Assembly: GCF_006483445.1 (NCBI RefSeq)
Contig: NZ_PPPT01000119.1
Span: forward strand, 1-44,467
DNA: 44,467 bases
Reading direction: 5' to 3'
DNA from: Bradyrhizobium guangdongense
GTDB taxonomy: Bacteria; Pseudomonadota; Alphaproteobacteria; Rhizobiales; Xanthobacteraceae
Position numbers and translations under genes: made by a program. A model generated the notes under the pieces. That model searched no databases. It was not told where the DNA came from and worked only from the letters and a program-made list of their open reading frames with translations. Position 1 is the stretch's first letter. Every line of letters starts with the position of its first letter. Positions 35,705 through 44,467 of this stretch are shown piece after piece.

Positions 35705-35727
35705 CGTCACATGAGTCGATAAGCCGC

Positions 35728-36396
35728 TTAGTACTTCGCGACCACGGGGCCGCCGAAGTGATAGTTCACGCCGAACTGGATGGAGTGGAAGTTGAGCGTG
35801 CCCGTGGGCACGGCTCCGCCAAAGTAGGTTTCGCCGGCGAGGCTGCGATAGAGGTATTCGCCCTTCACCGACCACTGCGGCGCGATGAAAGCCTCGACAC
35901 CTGCACCGGCCGTCCAGCCCGAGTGGAACTTGCTGTCGGACACGGTCAGGCCCAGCGCGGTGACGCTGATCTTGTTGTCGATCCAGGCGTAGCCGCCGGT
36001 CGCGTAGAGCAGCACCTGGTCGAAGGCAACGCCGACGCGGCCGCGAACGGTGCCGAGTGCATCCGTCTTCGAGGCGACCGTGATGCCAAGCGCCGTTGCC
36101 GAGGCGTTCACGTCAGCCCAGGCGCCATCGGCTTCGAGGCCGAACACGATGTTGCTGGTCTGCCAGTTGTAGCCGACCGTACCGCCGACGAAGCCACCCT
36201 TCATCTTCGGATCGCCCGAGGCGTTCTCCTGCGCGTAGCCGCCAACGGCACCGAGATAGAACCCGGTCCAGTTGTAGACTGCGGCAAGTGGCGCCGGCGC
36301 CTTGGTGTAGGGCCGCGCGGCCAGATCGGCCGCCTTGGCCGGCGCGAAGGTGCTCAGTGCCAACAGGCTGGCCGAAGCCAGCAAAACCTTTTTCAT
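35728..36396 (-). CDS. Omp25/31-family outer-membrane beta-barrel protein (porin 1)
   Basis: A 222-residue porin-like barrel. Signal peptide MKKVLLASASLLALSTFAPAKA, then ADLAARPYTKAPAP, then NWTGFYLGAVGGY, the family's first barrel strand. It ends in FGVNYHFGGPVVAKY with the terminal aromatic needed for barrel insertion. Alternating hydrophobic strands fit an 8-stranded barrel. Family members in rhizobia and Brucella are abundant structural outer-membrane proteins. It is the most downstream of three paralogues in a row, each with its own terminator. A leader hairpin lies at 36429-36447. Confidence 0.92.
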   Translation of the reverse strand: MKKVLLASASLLALSTFAPAKAADLAARPYTKAPAPLAAVYNWTGFYLGAVGGYAQENASGDPKMKGGFVGGTVGYNWQTSNIVFGLEADGAWADVNASATALGITVASKTDALGTVRGRVGVAFDQVLLYATGGYAWIDNKISVTALGLTVSDSKFHSGWTAGAGVEAFIAPQWSVKGEYLYRSLAGETYFGGAVPTGTLNFHSIQFGVNYHFGGPVVAKY

Positions 36397-36428
36397 TTCA
36401 ACTATCCCCAGTCACAGAGTCTTTTTTG

Positions 36429-36447
36429 CCTTCCACAACCTGGAAGG
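36429..36447 (-). promoter_or_regulatory. Leader stem-loop of porin 1
   Basis: Inverted repeat CCTTCC (36429-36434) / GGAAGG (36442-36447), loop 7, 33 bases upstream of the start codon. Comparable hairpins precede the other two porin genes. Confidence 0.4.
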
Positions 36448-36582
36448 AGCCCGGGCGTTACCGCCCAACCTGCCCAACGCTTACAAGACTAAACGCGCAA
36501 GTTGTGTGTCCAATCAGCAACATTGCACGAGAAACGTGTGGAGCTATGCATCTGCATACTGGCGGCTGTGGCGTGCTCAGCA

Positions 36583-36609
36583 AAAAGGCCGGCGCGAGGC
36601 CGGCCTTTT
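36583..36609. terminator. Terminator of porin 2
   Basis: A 10-bp stem AAAAGGCCGG (36583-36592) / CCGGCCTTTT (36600-36609), loop CGCGAGG. Almost the same hairpin as behind porins 1 and 3, with A/T tails on both sides. It serves the minus-strand porin gene. Confidence 0.85.
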
Positions 36610-36648
36610 GAGACGAAGATCAAGTCAGGCGAAGATCAGTGCTTCAGC

Positions 36649-37394
36649 TCAGTATTTGGCGATGATCGGGCCGCCCCAGCGGTAGTTCACGCGGATCAGG
36701 CCAATATCGACGTCCTGGCTGATGCGATCGCTCTGGAAGGCGACGCCTGCTGCGGTGTTGAGGGTCCGGGTGTTGCTGCCGGTGAAGATGTGATCGTACT
36801 CGACACCAACGGACCAGTTCGGCGCGAAGCCGACCTCGAGGCCTGCGCCGACCGTGCCGCCCCAGCGGGTTTCACGAGCCGAGGCGAGCAGGACGCCGCC
36901 GGGCTGGGTGAAGATGTCGTATTTGTCGCCGACGGCAGCGCCGCCGCCCTTCACGTAGAACAGCACGTTGTTCCAAGCATAGCCGACCTGACCGGTGATG
37001 AGACCGAAAGCGTTGACACGGCTGCGGTTGAGCTGGGCGGGAAAGAGGACACTGGTGTTGCTGCCGGAGAAGTCCGCCCAGTTGCCCTGGCCTTCGACGC
37101 CGAACACCCAATTGCCGGACTGCATGCGATAGCCGAGCTGGCCACCGATCGTGCCGCCGGTTGCGTTATGCAGCCTTCGCTGCCGACCAACGCGCCGGCG
37201 AAGGTGTAATTGTCCCAGCACTTGCGGGCCGAGCCGCCGCCGCCGTTGAGACCGATGTAGAAGCCGCTCCAGTCGTAGATCGCGGCCACCATCGGCGCGG
37301 GCGCCTTGGTGTAGGGCGCGAGGTCTGCGGCGCTGGCCGGAGCCGACAGGCTCAACGCGAACGCACCGATGACGCCGACCAGAATCTTGTTCAT
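36649..37394 (-). pseudogene. Omp25/31-family porin 2, interrupted by a one-base frameshift
   Basis: The N-terminal part (ATG 37394, signal peptide MNKILVGVIGAFALSLSAPASA, ADLAPYTKAPAP, YDWSGFYIGLNGG, up to GALVGSEGC) and the C-terminal part (NATGGTIGGQLGYRMQ... to NYRWGGPIIAKY) are in different frames. The switch falls at about 37166-37173, where TGCATAAC stands where TGCCATAAC (C-H-N) would restore the frame. The whole is 746 bases, one short of 249 codons. This is either a recent inactivating deletion or a sequencing/assembly error. All other features of an intact barrel protein are present. Confidence 0.88.
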
Positions 37395-37414
37395 TTTTGC
37401 TTCCCCGGCTGTGG

Positions 37415-37439
37415 CCGCTTCTTGCTGTCCCCGAAGCGG
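37415..37439 (-). promoter_or_regulatory. Leader stem-loop of porin 2
   Basis: Perfect 7-bp inverted repeat CCGCTTC (37415-37421) / GAAGCGG (37433-37439) about 20 bases upstream of the start codon. The loop, read in the gene direction, contains GGGGACA, also found in the porin 3 leader. Confidence 0.5.
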
Positions 37440-37637
37440 CCAATCAGGCGCGACGCCCAAATCATCAAATTCCGCTGTAATCCTAGCCCAATTTACCCCT
37501 GGCGTCCGTCTCCCAACTGCAACACTCGGACGAGAAGCGTCGTCGCTCCAAGTCAATGGGGATGAACGCCTTTTCCCCAAGGGCGCTGGCGGTGAGGTGT
37601 GCACGCCGGCGTGCACACGGTTGATCCCTGACCAACA

Positions 37638-37664
37638 AAAAGGCCGGCGCGAGGCCGGCCTTTT
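37638..37664. terminator. Terminator of porin 3
   Basis: A 10-bp stem AAAAGGCCGG (37638-37647) / CCGGCCTTTT (37655-37664), loop CGCGAGG, identical in stem and loop to the porin 2 terminator. Confidence 0.85.
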
Positions 37665-37676
37665 CAAGAGATCCGA

Positions 37677-37711
37677 TCAGTACTTCAATTCAGTACTTCG
37701 ACTCAGTACTT
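37677..37711 (-). repeat. Three 13-bp-spaced copies of the porin 3 stop region
   Basis: TCAGTACTT occurs at 37677, 37690 and 37703, exactly 13 bases apart. In the gene direction each reads AAGTACTGA (Lys-Tyr-stop). The copy at 37703-37711 is the real end of porin 3. The two others follow it in tandem. Confidence 0.85.
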
Positions 37712-38446
37712 GGCGACGACCGGGCCACCCCAGTTGAAGTGGTAGTTCACGCCAGCCTTGAGGGTGTGGACGGTGTCGGTCCATTCGGAACGGTTGGTCG
37801 GAACGGCCGTGTACTGGATCGTGCTGCGGCCGAAGTCGATGTAGTTGTACTCGACCTTGGCCGACCAGCTCGGGGCGAACATGTACTCGGCGCCGGCGCC
37901 GACCGTCCAACCCCAGCGGGTGTCGTTCTGGACGAAGACGTTGCCGGGAACGCCATCATAGCGATGCTGGATATCGCCGACCGCGGCGCCGCCGCTGACG
38001 AACCACAGAGCCGGACCGGTCGAATAGCCGAGACGGCCCTTGATGTCGCCGAAGCCGCGGATCTTGGTGAAGTAGGTGTCGCCAACGCCGAGGTTGATCT
38101 GGGCGGAGCGGCCGCTGATGTCAGCCCAGTGATAGTCGCCCTCGATGCCGAACACGACCGGGCCCGACTGCCAGTTGTAGCCGAACACGCCGCCGACGAA
38201 ACCGCCGCTGGTGTCGTAATTCTGGGTGCCGGCGAAGATCGCCGTATTCGGAGCGCCGAAGAAGGTCTCGTTGCTGCGACCCCAGCCGCCGCCGCCCTGA
38301 ATACCGGCGTAGAAACCGGTCCAGGTGTAGATCGGAGCGGGCGCCACCATGGGAGCCTTCGTGTAGGGGCGGGCAGCCAGATCGGCCGCGCTCGCGGGGG
38401 CGGCCAAGGCAATTGCAGCGACGGTACCCAACAACATCTTCTTCAT
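37703..38446 (-). CDS. Omp25/31-family outer-membrane beta-barrel protein (porin 3)
   Basis: A 247-residue barrel protein. Signal peptide MKKMLLGTVAAIALAAPASA, ADLAARPYTKAPMV, YTWTGFYAGIQGGGGWG, GYNWQSGPVVFGIEGDYHWAD, and the C-terminal strand VNYHFNWGGPVVAKY. Length and strand pattern match the family. It is intact, unlike porin 2. It shares with porin 2 a leader stem-loop and a conserved ~60-base 5' region, indicating recent duplication including regulatory sequence. Confidence 0.92.
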   Translation of the reverse strand: MKKMLLGTVAAIALAAPASAADLAARPYTKAPMVAPAPIYTWTGFYAGIQGGGGWGRSNETFFGAPNTAIFAGTQNYDTSGGFVGGVFGYNWQSGPVVFGIEGDYHWADISGRSAQINLGVGDTYFTKIRGFGDIKGRLGYSTGPALWFVSGGAAVGDIQHRYDGVPGNVFVQNDTRWGWTVGAGAEYMFAPSWSAKVEYNYIDFGRSTIQYTAVPTNRSEWTDTVHTLKAGVNYHFNWGGPVVAKY

Positions 38447-38464
38447 TTTTTTCTCCAGTACGAT

Positions 38465-38488
38465 CCGCTTCCGGTGTCCCCAAAGCGG
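38465..38488 (-). promoter_or_regulatory. Leader stem-loop of porin 3
   Basis: Inverted repeat CCGCTT (38465-38470) / AAGCGG (38483-38488). The loop, in the gene direction, contains GGGGACA as in porin 2. About 18 bases before the start codon. Confidence 0.5.
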
Positions 38489-38720
38489 AGATCAGGGGCG
38501 AGGCCCAAACAACCAATTTCGTAGGCAAGCCTTAGCTCGATTCCGAGGCAGAGTCCGTCTCCGAAAAGCAACACTCAGGGGCCAAGTGCACCTGCGGTAA
38601 GTTAATGACTGTTAAGAATCTTTTGCCATTTTTGGGAACCCAAAAAGGTTCCATCGGGTTCCGCCTTTTCAGTGACTTTTTGCTGCCCGATTGCCGACAA
38701 ATTCGGCATTGAAGCGCGCA

Positions 38721-38735
38721 GAACAAAGCTGGAAC
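38721..38735 (+). promoter_or_regulatory. LexA (SOS) box of ssb
   Basis: GAAC-AAAGCTG-GAAC, the alphaproteobacterial LexA direct repeat, 17 bases upstream of TATATAGT and 165 bases before the ssb start. Confidence 0.8.
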
Positions 38736-38900
38736 ATTTGCTGGGCGAGTGCTATATAGTGGGGATAAGTTGCGTGATTGCAGGCTCGCCGGCGCAGGCC
38801 GGCGTATAGGGTCGTCGCAAGGGCGAGAGCGCAGCCAGCCGGTTTTGGGCGAGGCCCCCGGCAATATCAGACAATTCAGCGGTTGGAGTGGAGAGCGGCG

Positions 38901-39392
38901 ATGGCGGGAAGCGTCAACAAGGTCATTCTGGTTGGAAATCTCGGCAAGGATCCGGAAATCCGCCGGACCCAGGACGGGCGGCCGATTGCAAATTTGAGCA
39001 TCGCGACCTCGGAGACCTGGCGCGACAAGGCCACCGGCGAGCGCAAGGAAAAGACCGAGTGGCATCGTGTCGTGATCTTCAGCGAGCCGCTCTGCAAGAT
39101 CGTCGAGCAGTACCTGAAGAAGGGCGCCAAGGTTTACATTGAGGGCGCGCTCCAGACTCGCAAATGGACTGACCAGAGCGGCGTCGAGAAATACTCGACC
39201 GAGGTCGTGCTGCAGGGCTTCAACTCGACCCTGACCATGCTCGATGGCCGTGGCGGCGGAGGCGGCGGCAGCTTCGGCGACGACGCGGGCGGCGATTTCG
39301 GCTCCGGCGGTCCGGTGTCGAGCGCCCCGCGCCGCGCGGTTGCCGCCGGAGGCGGCCGCAGCAACGACATGGACGACGATATCCCGTTCTGA
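38901..39392 (+). CDS. ssb: Single-stranded DNA-binding protein
   Basis: A 163-residue SSB. The OB-fold (residues 1-112) is clear from [26 protein letters not shown] and [12 protein letters not shown] Gly-rich linker follows, then the acidic C-terminal tip MDDDIPF that binds partner proteins (RecO, RecQ, PriA, exonuclease I). It coats ssDNA in replication, recombination and repair. Start ATG 38901 with GGAGTGGAGAG upstream. An SOS box precedes it. Confidence 0.97.
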   Translation: MAGSVNKVILVGNLGKDPEIRRTQDGRPIANLSIATSETWRDKATGERKEKTEWHRVVIFSEPLCKIVEQYLKKGAKVYIEGALQTRKWTDQSGVEKYSTEVVLQGFNSTLTMLDGRGGGGGGSFGDDAGGDFGSGGPVSSAPRRAVAAGGGRSNDMDDDIPF

Positions 39393-39404
39393 GGGTTGGC
39401 GGTT

Positions 39405-39770
39405 TTAGGGCTTGGCGTTCTTGGGCTTGGGAAGAGTCGGCCCGAGGCGGGACAGGAAACGACCGGCTCGACTTTCGAGCATCCGGACCAAGACGGGATC
39501 CATGAACTCATAGTCGTCTGGAATGTCGAGGCAGATGACGCGCGTGCCATTCAGGCTGGACCGGAATTTCCGGTTCAGCTTGTTGCGGTGGGTCTTCTCC
39601 ATGACGAAGATGATGTCGGCCCATTCGACCTGCTCGGACGACAACACTACATCCGCGTCGTTCGAGATGCCGGCCGAGTCGGCCTCGATGCCAGGCCAGG
39701 TCGAAAAGACTTGTTCGGCGGTAGGGCTGCGGAGGCGATTGGCACTGCAGACGAAAAGGACGTTGGTCAC
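39405..39770 (-). CDS. Low-molecular-weight protein tyrosine phosphatase-like protein
   Basis: A 121-residue protein with the phosphatase signature CSANRLRS near residues 8-15 (Cys-x5-Arg-Ser) right after the first strand (NVLFV), and DIPDDYEFMDP near 82-92 as the general-acid Asp region. Shorter than classical LMW-PTP (~150 residues) and with a Lys/Pro tail. It belongs to the short variants found in proteobacteria, whose targets are unknown. Convergent with ssb, 12 bases apart. Confidence 0.82.
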   Translation of the reverse strand: MTNVLFVCSANRLRSPTAEQVFSTWPGIEADSAGISNDADVVLSSEQVEWADIIFVMEKTHRNKLNRKFRSSLNGTRVICLDIPDDYEFMDPVLVRMLESRAGRFLSRLGPTLPKPKNAKP

Positions 39771-40063
39771 TTTGACCGCTCCAGCGAAGGGACCGGGATA
39801 ATAGTCCCGATCGACCCAAGTCTAGACATAGCGCTCTGGCCCGCCGGTGAAATCTTCGACCTTGCGTTGGCCAAGACCGCGCAGCTCCAGTCTGAGTTGG
39901 CTCGCGTAGAGTGACAGAATTTCTTACCAATTGATGGGGTAAGCTCGGTTTTTCCGAGTTTGCCTCAGGTGCTGCCTCAAGTCTTTGGCGGGCTGCGATG
40001 TGAATGATGTTGACTTCATGTTAATCTTATTCACATAGCCGTTCCGACCAGAGGATGCGCCAC
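39771..40063. other. Intergenic region, phosphatase / DUF2306 gene
   Basis: No gene seen. A small hairpin CTCGG-TTTTT-CCGAG lies at 39944-39958. An AT-rich block TGTTAATCTTATTCACATAG (40019-40038) looks like a promoter for the plus-strand gene. Confidence 0.4.
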
Positions 40064-40462
40064 ATGAGCCTCACGCCACTACTTGAGGCTGCCCCTGCGA
40101 TCCCGCTGCATGCCCTTGCGGCCATGGGGGCCTTTGTCCTCGGCCTTGTTCAGTTCGCCGCGCCAAAGGGCACGCTGCCGCACCGGACGGTCGGCTGGAT
40201 CTGGGTCGCCCTGATGCTGGTCGTGGCGGTGTCCTCATTCTGGATCAACACCATCCGCCTGGTCGGCCCCTTCAGTCCGATCCACCTGCTGTCGGTCCTC
40301 ACTCTGGTCGTGCTGCCGATCGCGGTGTGGCGGGCACACACCCATCGGGTGGCCGATCACCGGCGGATGATGATCATGCTGTTCGCCGGCGCGCTGCTGA
40401 TCGCGGGCGTGTTCACGCTGCTGCCCGGACGGATCATGCACCAGGTCATTTTCGGCTCGTGA
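40064..40462 (+). CDS. DUF2306 family membrane protein
   Basis: A 132-residue inner-membrane protein with four hydrophobic helices (LHALAAMGAFVLGLVQF, WIWVALMLVVAVSSFWI, IHLLSVLTLVVLPIAVW, MIMLFAGALLIAGVFTLL). Several membrane-flanking His (IPLHAL, PHRTVGW, HTHRVADHRR, MHQ) fit the DUF2306 family, possibly a haem- or metal-binding bundle. Function unknown. ATG 40064 has GAGG at proper spacing. The ATG at 40055 lies directly on that ribosome site and is less likely. Confidence 0.85.
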   Translation: MSLTPLLEAAPAIPLHALAAMGAFVLGLVQFAAPKGTLPHRTVGWIWVALMLVVAVSSFWINTIRLVGPFSPIHLLSVLTLVVLPIAVWRAHTHRVADHRRMMIMLFAGALLIAGVFTLLPGRIMHQVIFGS

Positions 40463-40630
40463 CGGACGGTTTTTACCGGTCGATTCCGGGGCTTCCAAAG
40501 CACGGTCCGGAGAGCCCGTAAGTCTCTGGAAAAACGAGCGGAAAAACCGCTTCGAAAGGCGCTCCAAGGGTGGTTATCGGGGGCCCGATGCGCTATATGA
40601 TTCCCAGATCAAAACTCACCGGATTCCCCC

Positions 40631-43369
<2,739 letters not shown>

Positions 43370-43378
43370 GGACGATGC

Positions 43379-43465
43379 GTAGCCCGGGTGAAGCGCAAGC
43401 GAAACCCGGGGCGCGTCTCTTCCTCACGCTGAATCCCGGATTTCGCTTCGCTGCATCCGGGCTAC
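43379..43465. repeat. GTAGCCCGG palindromic repeat, copy E
   Basis: An 87-base inverted repeat, somewhat diverged (GTAGCCCGGGTGAAGCGC / GCTTCGCTGCATCCGGGCTAC), between convergent gyrA and kup. It probably forms the transcript-end hairpin of gyrA, since no other terminator is visible. Confidence 0.88.
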
Positions 43466-43474
43466 GGCGCTGAG

Positions 43475-44467
43475 TTAAATCTCCAGCTCCGTCCCGAACT
43501 CCACCACCTGTCCGGTCGGCACGCCGAAGAACGCTGCTGAACGTTCTGCATTCCGTTGCAGGAAGGCGAACAGCGACTCGCGCCAGACCCACATGCCCGG
43601 AACGTCCTCGCGCGGGATGATGGTTTCGCGGCCGACGTAATAGGTGATGTCGGTGAGGTCGATGCCCGGCAGCTTGCCCTGCCGGCAGGCGAGTTTTAGC
43701 CCTTCGTAGATCGTCGGGTTCTGCATGAAGCCGTAACGCAGGATCACGCGCGTGATCGCCGGGATGATCTCGATGACCTCGGCGCGCTCCTCTTCGGGAA
43801 CGTGCGGGACCTCTTCGATCAGCACGGTGACGAGCAGCACGCGCTCGTGCAGCACGCGGTTGTGCTTGACGAACTGGGTCAGCGCGAGCGGCACGCCCTT
43901 CGGCGCCGAGGCGAGGTAGACGGCGGTGCCGGGAAGCCTCGCGCGGCATTTGTTGACGGCGGTCTCGATCAAATCCTCCTCGGGCTGGCGCAGCCGGCTG
44001 CGCGCGCTCTCGACGAGCTTGACGCCGCTGCGCCAGGTCAGCATCAGGAAGGCGACGAAGCCGGCGAGCAGCAGCGGAAACCAGCCGCCCTCGAACAGCT
44101 TGATCGAATTGGCTGCAAAGAAGATCGCGTCAATCACGAAGAAGAAGCCGTTGACCGCAACCACCAGCCACGGCGAATAGCCCCACTGGATCGCGACGAG
44201 GGCGGCGAGCAGGGTGGTGATCGCCATCAACAGCGACACCGCGATGCCGTAGGCGCCGGCCAGCGCCTCCGAGCTGCCGAAGGAGAGCACGGCGCCGAGC
44301 GTTGCGGCTGCGAGCAGCCAGTTCACCAGCGGCACGTAAATCTGGCCCATCGCATCGCTCTGGGTGTGCCGGATCTGCATGCGCGGCAGGAAGCCGAGCT
44401 GGATCGATTGCTGGGTCAGCGAGAACACGCCGGAGATGATCGCCTGCGAGGCGATCATCTCCGGCGT
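43475..44467 (-). CDS. kup: Kup-family potassium uptake protein (5' truncated by window edge)
   Basis: The C-terminal ~330 residues of a K+ transporter of the Kup/HAK family. It has transmembrane segments (for example LVNWLLAAATLGAVLSF, AYGIAVSLLMAITTLLAALV, WLVVAVNGFFFVIDAIFF), the typical SIKLFEGGWFPLL motif, and a long cytoplasmic tail ending in a hydrophilic ~200-residue domain (TVLIEEVPHVPEEERAEV...). The reading frame continues to the right edge, so the start is outside. Couples K+ uptake to H+. Confidence 0.93.
   Translation of the reverse strand, partial: TPEMIASQAIISGVFSLTQQSIQLGFLPRMQIRHTQSDAMGQIYVPLVNWLLAAATLGAVLSFGSSEALAGAYGIAVSLLMAITTLLAALVAIQWGYSPWLVVAVNGFFFVIDAIFFAANSIKLFEGGWFPLLLAGFVAFLMLTWRSGVKLVESARSRLRQPEEDLIETAVNKCRARLPGTAVYLASAPKGVPLALTQFVKHNRVLHERVLLVTVLIEEVPHVPEEERAEVIEIIPAITRVILRYGFMQNPTIYEGLKLACRQGKLPGIDLTDITYYVGRETIIPREDVPGMWVWRESLFAFLQRNAERSAAFFGVPTGQVVEFGTELEI

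Larger units (their letters stand above)
38447..38900. other. Divergent intergenic region, porin 3 / ssb
   Basis: About 450 bases without a protein gene. It holds the porin 3 leader hairpin (38465-38488), AT-rich DNA around 38600-38640 probably containing porin promoters, the ssb SOS box (38721-38735), and a TATATAGT (38753-38760) suitable as an ssb -10 element. Confidence 0.55.

Noticed and set aside
37677..37711. The 13-bp repeats as a site-specific recombination or iteron site
   Set aside because: Each copy is simply the Lys-Tyr-stop end of the porin, so slippage or conversion of the coding end explains them better.
39944..39958. Hairpin CTCGG-TTTTT-CCGAG as a tRNA fragment or attachment site
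   Set aside because: No cloverleaf can be drawn around it and there is no integrase or direct repeat. It remains a short unexplained hairpin.

Overview
This is GC-rich chromosomal DNA from an alphaproteobacterium, most likely Bradyrhizobium or a close relative. The evidence is: two LexA boxes of the alphaproteobacterial direct-repeat type (GAAC-N7-GAAC) in front of uvrA and ssb; the ssb - gyrA - kup neighbourhood; Omp25/31-type porins ending in a conserved Lys-Tyr; DUF982, DUF2336, DUF6894 and DUF2778 proteins; and many copies of a palindromic repeat beginning GTAGCCCGGATG at gene ends. The genus is inference from recognition and no search was run. No rRNA, tRNA, transposase, phage module or CRISPR array was seen.

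Layout. 1-2700: a truncated secreted dienelactone-hydrolase-type enzyme, a cupin protein, an HSL-family esterase and two small doubtful ORFs. 2733-5333 (minus): a compact cyclic-di-GMP-type operon, DUF2336 - PilZ - HD-GYP. 5636-10439: AraC regulator, FMN reductase, GFA-family protein, a large chemotaxis transducer and a DUF1810 protein. 10573-14445: a Tlde1/DUF2778 L,D-transpeptidase-like protein, DUF982 protein, HerA/DUF87-type ATPase and DUF6064 membrane protein. 14525-16341: the minCDE division-site operon. 16433-23331: small secreted proteins, an SDR, DUF6894, a candidate small RNA with a strong terminator, an Ala/Pro-rich membrane protein, an L,D-transpeptidase lipoprotein and other small proteins. 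23465-28181: DUF1993, a divergent MarR regulator / aromatic FAD monooxygenase pair resembling mobR-mobA (3-hydroxybenzoate 4-hydroxylase), and an SRPBCC plus YVTN beta-propeller pair. 28327-30546: nucleoside hydrolase and HAD phosphatase (overlapping genes), then a DUF433/DUF5615 toxin-antitoxin-like pair. 30586-39392: uvrA, a membrane-anchored degenerate thermolysin-like protein, three tandem outer-membrane porins (the middle one frameshifted), and ssb. 39405-44467: LMW-PTP-like phosphatase, DUF2306 membrane protein, gyrA and the 3' part of kup.

How it works together. Most of the window is housekeeping or ordinary accessory content. The most coherent modules are the DNA-damage pair uvrA and ssb, each with its own SOS box although 5.3 kb apart; minCDE; the c-di-GMP operon; and the MarR/monooxygenase pair, whose two promoters lie face to face inside one 43-bp nested palindrome. 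The most unusual protein is the thermolysin-like one at 33903-35636. It aligns without gaps with the thermolysin active-site segment but has lost two of the three zinc ligands. Other notable points are the palindromic repeats that supply stop codons to two genes, three near-identical bidirectional terminators behind the porins, and 13-bp duplications of the porin stop region.
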